This document shows positions 26,352 through 35,784 of a stretch of 64,000 bases of DNA, piece by piece. Source of the stretch: Erwinia amylovora (lineage in GTDB: Bacteria; Pseudomonadota; Gammaproteobacteria; Enterobacterales; Enterobacteriaceae); the NCBI RefSeq assembly GCF_017161565.1, contig NZ_CP066796.1, forward strand, positions 620,001 to 684,000. Direction: 5' to 3'. A program made the position numbers and the translations under genes. How positions within the stretch are numbered: the stretch's first letter is position 1; each line of letters starts with the position of its first letter. The notes under the pieces were generated by a model, which saw nothing but the letters and a program-made list of their open reading frames with translations, did no database searches and had not been told where the DNA came from.

Positions 26352-29288
26352 ATGTCTGTTGTTCTGGAAAGGATCCCGGAAAAGAAAGCCAGGCCGCCGC
26401 GACCGGTGACCAGCCGTTGGCTAATTTTTGGCGCTGCCGTCTTAATCTCTGGTATAGGGCTGACGTTCCTGTTCTGGCAAGGTGAGCGCTCAGGTCCCGG
26501 ATTCTGGCTGTTTGCTTTGGTGCTCCCGGTACTTATCTGGGGGGCGATGTTCACGGCGCGTCGGGCTGGATACAAATATCTGAGCGTGGGTCAGGATGCT
26601 GCCAACAGAACCGTCAAGGCTCGCCACGCCAGTGCGTACTTCAATCAGTCCGTAACGGATGGTCCAGCACTTGTTGAAAGAGGTTTTGAGGTAATCACTG
26701 CGCCTGGAAGCTTCGTTGCCGGGGATGTTGTTATCATTCAAGAGATCAAAAAATCAGATTTTCCAGTGGGTGAAATAAAAAAGGATCATCCTCATGGGCA
26801 TATGGCCATGTTCAATGGCCAGCAGTGGGTATCTGATTGCCAGCAAAATAATGGCTATTATCCAGGCGGAGATTACCGCAGGGCAAAACCCTCATTTGTC
26901 TTTTATCGGCACAAAGATGTCACTGCGAGGCCATCAGAAAGCAGGGGAGTCCCGGCAGCATCTGGCGGGAAAATTTGTTTTCCCGCCCGCAAGCAAAACG
27001 GAGAGAACTACGCCACGCTGGATGAAATGATGGGGCTTATTGGCCAGGAGCCTCATGGCTCCTGGCTGGCAGGCACCAACAAGATGTGGCATGGCGGTAT
27101 TCATATCACGCAGAAATCAGCCCCGGGGTCAGTGCTTACAGCGGAAACGATGGGGAGCGCGGTTCCGCTGCAGTGTAGGGCGGACGGTGAAGTGGTGGCC
27201 TGGCGCCTGAACCAGGATTATCAGAAGAGTACTTTCCTGGGTCACTCCATTCAGTACACAACAACCTTTGTGCTGGTGAAGTCTGTCTGTCAGCCAGACC
27301 CGAACAACGAGCAAACCTGGCTTGAGTTTTATTCGCTGTATATGGGCCTGGCACCGCTGTCGGCTTTTGAGAAACGCAAATGCATGGTTGCGAAGACAAA
27401 AGTTAGAAAACGAAGGGCGGGAAACGATGAGGGCAGCCAGAGTGCCGGAAACCCTGCTCATGCACCCCAGGTTACTGGCCGCCTTGAGCAAGGAAGGCGG
27501 ATCCTTATCCTGAAAGAGGCGACGTTGCTGAATAAACCTGTATCTCCCCAGGCAGGATCAGGGGCGACTGAGGCGCAGCCCTTTGGGCTGGCACAGGAAT
27601 TCGATGAAAACGGCAAGTTAAAGGATGAAAAGTTCTGGGTCACCCTGCTGCCGGAACATATGGAAGAGAATGGTGAACACTACGCCCATTTGCCTGTCTG
27701 GATGCAGCAGGCGGAGGCGAAAGGCACCTGTGATGCGGTTGGAAAGCCAGATGCACCACTGAAAATTAACGCCGGTGATGCCATCGGTTTCCTGGGAGAA
27801 GATATCGCCCCAGCGGGCAAAGCACAAATCAGCGACAGCGCGTTTGCTCATATTGAGGTTCTTTGTGTTGACAGCCGGATGCCGGCATTCCTCGATAATC
27901 CCGGTGGCGTAAAAGCTGGCCGGAAATACATACGCGTTCACCCTGACGCAGTGCTTTATATCCACAGCGGTAACACGTTCACCAGAACATCATCCTCAGT
28001 GAGTAAGGATATGCATATCATTCTGCCCGTGGATAAATGCAACCCGAAAACAGTCAGTGAAAAAACATATTACCAGGCAGGCCAGAATTACTGGTTGTGT
28101 GAGGACAATGTGGATGTGAAGGAGCAGTACTACCTGAAGGAGCTGGGGTTCACGGCGCTGGTTGAAGAAAGTACGCCGGATATGGCCGCTTCGCTAAAAG
28201 AAGGATGGATGAAATCGGCATACCAGTGGCTTGCCGGGCAGGTCAGGCCGGAACGCGGTATTCAGGAACAGCAGATGTCCCGCTTTTACAAGGGCATGAT
28301 GGATAAGATGGATACTGATAAGGGCGGGCAGCTTTCGGAAAGGGAGCTTTTCAGCGCACTGCACCATCCTGAGATGGGCGTACGCGATATCGTCTCGCGG
28401 ATGGTAGTGAAGCACGAAAGCGAATGGTTCGGCGGCAGCGGCCATCAGAAATGGACGGCGTTTTTCCAGGACTGTGACACCCTGCGTATCGATATTGCGA
28501 AAAAGTGGCTGGACGATATGGAATGGATGAGCCGGGTTGAGCCCTTTACGTCGGGTAAAGCGGTGTGGCATATGCATCCGGTGATGTTTTCGGATGCTTT
28601 AGGTGGCCCTAAGAAGCTGATAAATGTCGATGCTTTCATTCCATTGTATGAGTATGAACATACTTCCTTTGCTCCAGGGACAGCTGCCTTATCTGCTGCA
28701 TCAAAATCAAAATTACGTAAGTTATTAATATGTATGAATGATTTCTACTCAACTTCTGTGGAATATAAACCTAACTTATATAAGTTAGCTTACATGCTCG
28801 CAACTACAAGGCATGAAACTTACCATTACATTACAGCAGAGTTCTTTAGTGAGAAACCTGAAATCGGTGGGGTAAGCTATTTCAATAAATATGATCCTGT
28901 GTTAGCAGAAACTAAAAAAAGAAAAGATCGAGCTGTACAAAATGGAAACGCCGTGCAAGGCGATGGTTTCAAATATAGAGGTCGAGGGTGTGTACATCTA
29001 CGTGGAAAATAATTATCAAAAGCTCAAGACAAATTTGGTGTAAACTTTGTCTCTATCCCTGATCTAGCTGGAAATTTTGAATATGCTGTTCCCATTATGG
29101 TTTGGGGGATGGAAGAGGGCATGTTTAGTGGTAAAAAATTAAAAAGCTATATTAGCAGCAGTGGCATTAATTATACAGGTGCTCGTTATGTTATTAATGG
29201 ACAAGACCAGGCACCTTTGATTTCATCATATGCTAAGCGATTTGAGGCGATTTTAGAAAAAACTTCAACATCACCGCAAGGATTCTGA
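26352..29288 (+). pseudogene. Recombinant second copy of the T6SS effector, with in-frame stop
   Basis: Starts at ATG 26352 with about 100 codons of an unrelated membrane protein (two hydrophobic segments, about residues 20-40 and 50-68), joined at 26659 to the repeated effector body. The join removes the first 48 residues of the CHAP-like domain, including Cys23. The EF-hand loop reads DTDKGGQLSERE, losing its third acidic ligand. After the repeat ends (28590) a different lysozyme-like tip follows (residues about 750-886: LATTRHETYHYIT, GDGFKYRGRG). TAA at 29010-29012 cuts it in a place where the family has a conserved sequence; the frame resumes and ends at TGA 29286-29288. Confidence 0.8.
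26659..28590 (+). repeat. Direct repeat copy 2 (1.93 kb)
   Basis: Second copy of 22674-24605, offset 3985 bases and without net insertion or deletion. The low divergence implies recent duplication or ongoing gene conversion. Confidence 0.95.
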
Positions 29289-29289
29289 T

Positions 29290-30232
29290 ATGAAAATAGT
29301 GAACTTCCTGGTTTTTAAATGCTCTTATTATTTCATCAGGCATTGCATGTGCTACTACCGATCTTTCACCTAAGTTGTTTTATAGCAAAATTGACCAAAA
29401 AATAAAAGCCAATAATAAAGATTTATTTCTTGTTTTTAGAGAAAGAGATGAGGGTAATACATCTTATTTTTTTGATTATTTTGGTGGTTATCCATCCATT
29501 GTACATGATAATGATTCTCTGGATTCATACTCAACGTATTTAGTGATAGAAAAAACACAGGGTAGATTTGGGGCTGACTGCTTTTATGCTGACCTTAAGA
29601 GTAGTAGTAATGGGATAATGGCAAAAGACGGGCGTTGTGGACTAGGTTTGAAATTTACGAATAAAACGACACTTACCGGAGAGGAAGGCGACACAGTAAC
29701 AAACAATATAATCGACGCCAACAACAAAATAAAAACATCATATTTTATTAATGGGGAAGTTAAATACCTCCCAATAATGATATTTCAAAATAAAGAAAAA
29801 TATGTATATCAGGTTTACAAAAATAAAGGCGATTTAGAAATCGGTCAGTACGAAATAATATCATGTGAAAACGATAGCAGTGCTTGTGATGTGTATGACA
29901 ACAATACATGGGTAGTGGTTACAAACTCACCTTATCCATTAGTTAATTTTTCGATATTAAATAAATCAGATAAGTATTCCTCTTTCGATAGGGCAATTCC
30001 AGCTTCTACTACGATAAAAAGCAGCCTCAATGAACCATTTGAAGTTAAATCTTCAAAGGCGAATTTACAATCTGCAACCGGTATGAAATTAAAATCATAC
30101 TTGGTTAAAGGCGATAAGGTTACTTTATTAACAGTGAGCGATAATAATAAGTGTTTAATAAGATATATCAATGAAAGGAATGAAATCCTTGATAGTTATA
30201 TTCCTTGTTCGGATTTGAATTTGTTTAACTAA
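29290..30232 (+). pseudogene. Exported partner protein of the second tip, frameshifted in the signal peptide
   Basis: ATG 29290 follows the effector stop by one base. The reading frame MKIVNFLV breaks at a run of five T (29312-29316); removing one T joins it to LNALIISSGIACATT, a complete signal peptide, and to the open frame that runs to TAA 30230-30232. Restored length is about 313 residues. The mature part has Cys pairs and a C-terminal SH3-like segment (KLKSYLVKGDKVTLL) akin to the partner at 25291. It is therefore the matching immunity candidate for the second tip. Unless the T-run is misread or slips, export is lost. An internal ATG (29375) would give a non-exported form. Confidence 0.7.
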
Positions 30233-31026
30233 TGATTGTCAAGAAAAAGTCACAGAGGGCAATTGCGGCATGATCGTGCAGGATTTTTTTGGTAAAAAGG
30301 AGTATCCCAATGATGAAAATGACGCTGTCGATGTTGTTTAGCCTTCCTGCAATAGCACTGCCTGTGTTGGGGTTTCCCCTTACGGTTAATGCAGAATAAC
30401 TAAGCGAACAAGAAATCATTTAAAGATCAAGGCTGAGTATTTAAAGGCTGATGCAGATTTAAACTCAATGCATAAGCAGGAAATGCAAGAGTACAAAATG
30501 TAAAGTTCTTATTTTTATGGGGGAAGTGAAAGTTGAATTGTTTATTTTAAAAAGCTCATCAGACATGGGTAAAAATGAGATATACCAGTTGTGACTACAA
30601 AGCTTATGGGTCTAAAACAGGAGTTGCATTTTCTAGCATATAAAAACAATGTTTGTTAAATAAGACAAATGAGCGAATTAAATATTTAAAAGAAATAACA
30701 GGCGATTGCATGAAGTAAGCAGCGTAAAATAATTTGGCAAACTTAGCTAAAGGATAGAACTATGCAAGGAATTATTTTAATCGGTGATAAGACCACTCAT
30801 GGCAGAGCTGTTCAATCAGGTTCATCTGCCATGATCTTTGGTGGCTAAGCATCCGGTGATGTTTTTGGATGCAATCGGTGCTAATTATGATGGTGTTACC
30901 TATAAAAAATTATCTTCCTGCAGGCCACTGACTCCGATTTGAATACGGTCGTTGAGGAACTCCGCGATAGATTGACAGAGTTTAAGCTGGATACCCCTAG
31001 GAGATTACGGCACTTCTTTTCACAAA
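30233..31026 (+). pseudogene. Scar of a third effector cassette
   Basis: At 30310-30399 a signal peptide (MMKMTLSMLFSLPAIALPVL) ends at once in a stop. At 30762-30848 lie the first 28 codons of a PAAR gene, ending GG-stop. Directly after, HPVMFLDAIGANYDGVTYKK repeats the effector junction motif and continues into a third, different tip; with one shift near 30920 it reads TDSDLNTVVEELRDRLTEF and RRLRHFFSQIKG, a lysozyme-like helix pair, to TGA at about 31040. The whole effector body between PAAR and tip is deleted. The junction motif HPVMF is shared by all three cassettes. Confidence 0.65.
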
Positions 31027-31041
31027 TTAAAGGGCGCTGAG

Positions 31042-31541
31042 ATAGTTTTTTATTATCTTATTTGTTCTGATATCATCGGGAGGATTAATCATCATATCAT
31101 ACCAGATGCAATCAGTGTTTATGAGATCTATCCACCATGACTTATCGGATTCTGAGTAGGCCACGTTAGAGTTTATAAAATCAAAGTTTCCGCGAGTCAT
31201 AAAACGCCTTATCACGTAAAAAAATCACCTAACCATAGATTGAGTAGCAGACGGTTCGCAAACCATTGCTTCCGTTTTGCCCTGATATTTTCATAATTCA
31301 TTAGTTGGCATCCCTACATCTTTAGTCTCACATGTAGGCCACTAAGCCATCAGGTCCCTGCCGACAGCCCCAAAGGCCGAAAGGAGCATACCGGAGCTGC
31401 CGGTTAGCGCAATCGGGCTAAAAACTTGGTCCACAGGATGCCCGCAGATCGCTCGCAGCGGACCTTGTGACCTTAATTTCTGTCCGCTCCGTGCCAAGAG
31501 CGGACCTTGCAAAATGGGGTTATTTCAATCAAAACGTAACG
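31042..31541. other. Gap without a supported gene
   Basis: A 62-codon minus-strand frame (31027-31215) is AT-rich and unrecognised. The right part holds a small repeat-like sequence: GCAGCGGACCTTG (31457-31469) and AGAGCGGACCTTG (31497-31509), with GTCCGCTCCGTGCCAAGAGC between them. I see no RNA gene. Confidence 0.5.
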
Positions 31542-32486
31542 TCACAACCAGCCGACGCTCTCTCGCCATTTATAATTAGTAACTTTATCATATTCGCTTA
31601 TTTTTTTAGAGATAGAGCGAGGCTCTCTTCCTAAATACTCAGATATTTCTGTCGGGGACAAATCAAAATCGACAAGCATGACTCTAAGTTTTTCCATTTC
31701 CTTTAAAGTCCAAGGCTTGCCATAATTTTCATAAAGAGGGACCTTATGCTCCCTGATAGCTCGCTTTCTCTGAGTTTCACTTTCCCTATGAAAAATCTCG
31801 ATTTTAAACTGTGAACGGAACTCTTTACAGAAATTGTCATCAGTTTTTTTGTTATACAGATTGCTAAAAATAAGCTGGGATGCCGGATCTAAATCAGGCG
31901 TATCAATAATGAAAACCTTGACCTTTTCCATATAGGGATATTCGACTTTACCCAATATGCTTAGTTGTTTTATATTAAAAAAACCTCTCAAGTCAAAAGA
32001 TTTAATGAGCTTTGATTGGATTACACTTTCAATCCTGCTTGCATTTGAATAACAGTAACTTGCCATTGGAAGGGCCCATACTACCAGTTGAGGGATATAT
32101 TTTTCTAATGCAATGCTCTGCCAGTCAGTATCAAAGGTTTGGCTTTTTGCTAGCATGTTTTTCGGCAAATCAGAATACAATGTTGTAGATGCCCATATCT
32201 TATAATCCTTCGCCAAGGCTTGATAGTATTTTGTATGGTTATGAATTTTATAAGCTGACATGAAGCGATACACATCGTCATCGTGACCCGCGTCGTAAAT
32301 TGTTCGGTTTCCTCTCAGGTAACCGTCGTAATGTTCGTTTATCCTTCTACCTACATTACAACTTACCCCAACGTAAACCACACGATTGAAAAGTCCTTTA
32401 TGGACAATAAGATAAACTCCGCTACAGCCAGATTTCCTGGCCTCTGATATAGAACCTAAAAATCTCCATTCCATAATTAAATCCAT
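31542..32486 (-). CDS. GIY-YIG domain protein with C-terminal Myb/SANT-like helices
   Basis: A 314-residue protein. Residues about 20-60 carry a GIY-YIG nuclease core (GVYLIVHKGLFNRVVYVGVS, then RRINEHYDGYLRG). The final part (from about 255, GKPWTLKEMEKLRVML to LGREPRSISKKI) is a Trp-containing helix-turn-helix like the Myb/SANT or homing-endonuclease DNA-binding modules. The middle is unrecognised. The composition is AT-rich and the gene stands alone in a mobile region. It could be a phage or mobile-element nuclease, a defence gene, or a homing-type enzyme; function is unknown. The second in-frame ATG (MEWRF, four codons on) is an alternative start. Confidence 0.7.
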   Translation of the reverse strand: MDLIMEWRFLGSISEARKSGCSGVYLIVHKGLFNRVVYVGVSCNVGRRINEHYDGYLRGNRTIYDAGHDDDVYRFMSAYKIHNHTKYYQALAKDYKIWASTTLYSDLPKNMLAKSQTFDTDWQSIALEKYIPQLVVWALPMASYCYSNASRIESVIQSKLIKSFDLRGFFNIKQLSILGKVEYPYMEKVKVFIIDTPDLDPASQLIFSNLYNKKTDDNFCKEFRSQFKIEIFHRESETQRKRAIREHKVPLYENYGKPWTLKEMEKLRVMLVDFDLSPTEISEYLGREPRSISKKISEYDKVTNYKWRESVGWL

Positions 32487-32992
32487 TATTATTGCTACTT
32501 ATTTGTTTATCATTATTTTCGTGAAACTTCAACAAATTTATCCAAGAGCTAAGGGCAAAGACTTATATAATTATACTTATCATCGTTAGCGATTATATAG
32601 TGTAGTGGCGCAATGAACTTGAACGTGCATGTGGAGAAAATATATCGTTGTTGATTAACATGACCTGCTCCCTGTTAATTCATACAGAATGCTGTTAGCA
32701 ATGTCCGTTCCTCGCTCATAACAGCCCATCAGATCCGGTCACCCTCTGCTTTTCAAATCATCTAGGTTTAGAGTGAGATCCGAACAGATATCAGGCTGCA
32801 AGTTATGAGAAAATCTCATTTGAGGTCAGGTCACCTGATCGGTGATTGCAGCAGTTACGCCAACACTAAGAATCAGGCCACTCCCCCTGACCTGCTCCCC
32901 ATTAATTATCACCATCGCGCTAAGAGTTAATTACTGACCTGACGCGCCGCTGCACGCACTCTGAGTGGGTTACTCACTCTGGGAGTGTTCTG
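32487..32992. other. Gap with a 20-bp direct repeat
   Basis: No gene seen. TGACCTGCTCCCTGTTAATT (32661-32680) and a copy with two changes at 32888-32907 bracket about 210 bases. They may be the ends or footprints of a lost insertion element. The sequence turns GC-rich after 32930, where the conjugative element begins. Confidence 0.45.
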
Positions 32993-33400
32993 ATGAAAAT
33001 ACCCGTCTGCTGTCTGGCAGCACTGTTCCTTTCCTCCGGTACCCTGGCCGGCACCGTTATTTATACCGACAATGCGCATCCCGTCGCCGATGGCCTCGCT
33101 GCGGACGTTACCGTTGTCGAGCTTGATGCCCCCGACCGTTTGCAGGCGCAGCTGTTTGGCGAACTGCCCACTGACCCTGTGCAGGCAGAGCGCCAGGCAC
33201 GTGCGGTAATAGCCTCGCCCCTCTTTCAGCAGCGCCAGCAGCAGCTGGCCGGGAAGTATGCCGGCGTGACCCGTGCCTGGTCGCTGGGGTTGGAAAAATA
33301 TCCCGCCGTGGTGTTTGACGATAAGTGGGTGGTGTACGGCACCGCCGACGTCACCGTGGCCACGCGGCAGCTGAATGCCTGGAAGGAGAAAGCCGAGTGA
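32993..33400 (+). CDS. TIGR03757-type integrating conjugative element protein
   Basis: A 135-residue protein with signal peptide (MKIPVCCLAALFLSSGTLA) and a mature domain containing IYTDNAHPV, VELDAP and YPAVVFDDKWVVYGTADV. This fits the TIGR03757 family of PFGI-1/ICE-type conjugation systems, an exported thioredoxin-like-fold protein related to TrbC/TraW partners. It overlaps the next gene by 4 bases (GTGA). GC content is clearly higher than in the region just before it. Its partners upstream (the rest of the mating-pair genes) are missing, so it is the left edge of a surviving fragment. Confidence 0.85.
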   Translation: MKIPVCCLAALFLSSGTLAGTVIYTDNAHPVADGLAADVTVVELDAPDRLQAQLFGELPTDPVQAERQARAVIASPLFQQRQQQLAGKYAGVTRAWSLGLEKYPAVVFDDKWVVYGTADVTVATRQLNAWKEKAE

Positions 33401-34368
33401 ACATCACTTTCTCCCGTCCGCGCCGGGTGGCGCTGGCCACGATCATGGCCTGTAGCGGCACCGTGGCCAGCGTGAATACGGCAGGCCTGCTCGCCAGCGC
33501 CGCCAGCCCGGACTGCATCAGCTGGCGCGTCAGTGGTATCTGCTACTGGCTGATGTGTACGCCGTCAGGCTGCTCGGTCAAAACCTCCGTCAAGGTGACG
33601 CACTTTATCCCACAGGCCGTTGTCTCCGCCTGGCTCAGTCCGGGAGAAAATCCATGGACGGAGATGTCTGCGCTCAGCGCCACGGCAGACGGCGCAGAAA
33701 GCGTCCTGCCGGGCGGCGCGGCAGGCGTGGCTACCGGCGGTGGTCGTCAGGAGATGAAAGCCCCCGGCATGCGCAGTCAGAATCTCCATTTCTATTACGC
33801 CGGTGCGTATGGCCATCCGGCAGCAAAGATTATCGGCGGTAGGGTTGCCGGCTATTCCTGCAACAGCGCCGCCACGCCGTTTATTCCCTATTCCGTCAGC
33901 GCGCTCGATGCGCTGGCCTGGCGCACCGGCGTGCCGGAGTCGGTGTATCCGGAGGCGCTGATACCCGGCCAGCGCGAAGTGGGCAGCACGCCGTCCGGCA
34001 CTATGTGGGGCAACGTCTACCCGCGCAGCGGCTTTGTCACGCAGACCGACGGCTACAAATCAGCTGCGGTGGTGGTGCAGCGCGTGGCCGACATCATCAC
34101 CCGTCAGGGGCAGCTTCACGTCTACAACCCGCTGGTCGGGCAGCGCTCAGCGGGCTACTGGCCACCGGAAGCGGTCAGCGAAAACAGCGGCTCGAAAAAC
34201 CATAAGTGGCAGCGCCTTTCACCCCAGCTCTCGCAGAGCTGTGCGGTGTTTCCCGACGTCGGCGGCCAGATTGCGCAGAACGGCAACTACGCCTGAGCGC
34301 TCTGGCAGCCGTACAGCTGCTGCAAACGTCGCGGTCAGACCTTCCTCTACAGCACGGATTTCTCATAA
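33397..34368 (+). pseudogene. TIGR03756-type ICE protein (TraU-like) with premature TGA
   Basis: GTG start at 33397 overlaps the upstream stop. The product has a signal-like N terminus and the family motifs CISWRVSGICYWLMCTP and PRSGFVTQTDGYKS, and matches the TIGR03756 (TraU-like) mating-pair protein of ICEs. TGA at 34294-34296 ends the frame after residue 299 (QNGNYA). The next codons in the same frame, ALWQPYSCCKRRGQTFLYST, are the usual conserved end with two cysteines and run to TAA 34366-34368. A single change from TGG to TGA explains it. The truncated product lacks the cysteine pair and is probably inactive. Confidence 0.8.
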
Positions 34369-34379
34369 AGGGTGTAAGC

Positions 34380-35783
34380 ATGAACAGATATCTTCTGATG
34401 ACCGGCATTTGGCTGGCAGTATCCTCGCTGCCGGCAGCGGCCGTGGACGCGTCACTCTCTTCTTCAGGCGGTTCGGTAAGCGGGGCGGTCAGCGACGGCC
34501 TGTTTTATTCCATCGGCGGTGGATCGGTGACCTCCCCGCCGCCCGGCCGCAGCAATATGTCGCGCCTGGGGCTCAACGGCGGCTGGAGCAGCGACCTGAT
34601 GTGCGGCAACTTCGACCTGAAAACCACCGTGGGTAACCAGCTCAACGGTATTACCAGCGGCTTCAAGGATCTGATGGGCAACGTTATCCAGGGCGCGACG
34701 GGGGCGGTGATGAGCATGCCGGCGATGGCCATCCAGCGTGCGAATCCGGGACTGTATGAAATGCTGACTAACGGCGTGCTGCAGGCGGGCCTTAACTTCG
34801 ACAAGGGGCAGCTCAACTGCCAGAACATGTCGAAGAAGCTGGCCGATTACACCATGGGCAGCAAATGGCAGCAGGCAGCGGTGTCGGAGGAGTATAAGGA
34901 TATCGTCGCTGGCAGCGGCGGTGATGTCGTCTCCAGCGACCAGAAACTGCAGAAGGCCACCGGCGAGGAGGGCGTCACCTGGGTAGGGGGCGAGAAGCGC
35001 GGAGGCAAGGGGCAGCGCGCCATCCAGCCAACCCGTGACCTCGCCAAAGCGGGCTACAACATGATGAACGGCCTGCCGGTCACCAGTAACAACAGCGTTG
35101 CTGCTGCCAGCTGCAACGGCAGCGCCTGCCAGCGTTACAAAACCTCTGACGAGGCGTCGGCGGCGGTGGTAAAAGTGCTGGGCGACCGCTCCATCCGTAC
35201 CTGCCGGGAAACCAGCGAGTGTGCCAGCGGCGGGAGCGAAAACCAGCCGGGCAGCACCATTGCCGGTAGCGGTTTCTCACCGCTGCTGGAAGATGCCACC
35301 AAAGAGAACCTTGAGCAGCTGGGTAAGCTGGTTAACGGCCAGCTGCCGCCGACCGCCGATAACCTGGCCGGGATCAGAACCGGCAGTCTGGTGGTCACGC
35401 GCGGGGTGATACAGGCGCTGCGCGACGATCGGGATAAGGCCGCGCTGGTTCAGCGTCTTGCCGGTGAACTGGCGATGGCCGACACCGTGGAGACCGCGCT
35501 GACCATGCGCCGTATGCTCACCACCGGTCAATCAGAACCTAACGCCGCCGGGCAGACGGAAGCCATTGCCGAAGGCGACCGCCGCATCGATGCGCTCGAT
35601 CGCGAAATCGCCGCCCTGCGTAACGAGATGGAGCTGCGTAAATCCATCAGCAGTAACAGCCTGCTGACCACGCTGGAGCGTCAGGGGGCGCGCAATCAGG
35701 ACAACCGCCTGCAGCAGACGTCCGGCAGTGAGGATCAGGGGTTCGGCAGGATGGGGCAGACGCAGCCAACGGGAGCGAACTGA
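34380..35783 (+). CDS. TIGR03755-type ICE protein (TraH-like)
   Basis: A 467-residue protein starting at ATG 34380, 11 bases after the ancestral stop of the previous gene. It has a signal peptide (cut near PAAAVDA) and resembles TIGR03755, the TraH-like mating-pair assembly protein of PFGI-1 type ICEs. Seen motifs: FYSIGGGSVTSPPPGRSNM, LMCGNFDLKTTVGNQLNG, and a C-terminal coiled coil (IAEGDRRIDALDREIAALRN). The gene appears intact but stands without its export machinery. It is followed by 1 base and the fused gene. Confidence 0.82.
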   Translation: MNRYLLMTGIWLAVSSLPAAAVDASLSSSGGSVSGAVSDGLFYSIGGGSVTSPPPGRSNMSRLGLNGGWSSDLMCGNFDLKTTVGNQLNGITSGFKDLMGNVIQGATGAVMSMPAMAIQRANPGLYEMLTNGVLQAGLNFDKGQLNCQNMSKKLADYTMGSKWQQAAVSEEYKDIVAGSGGDVVSSDQKLQKATGEEGVTWVGGEKRGGKGQRAIQPTRDLAKAGYNMMNGLPVTSNNSVAAASCNGSACQRYKTSDEASAAVVKVLGDRSIRTCRETSECASGGSENQPGSTIAGSGFSPLLEDATKENLEQLGKLVNGQLPPTADNLAGIRTGSLVVTRGVIQALRDDRDKAALVQRLAGELAMADTVETALTMRRMLTTGQSEPNAAGQTEAIAEGDRRIDALDREIAALRNEMELRKSISSNSLLTTLERQGARNQDNRLQQTSGSEDQGFGRMGQTQPTGAN

Positions 35784-35784
35784 T

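Noticed and set aside
31027..31215. 62-codon minus-strand frame
   Set aside because: Short, AT-rich, unrecognised, and overlapping the end of the third-cassette scar.
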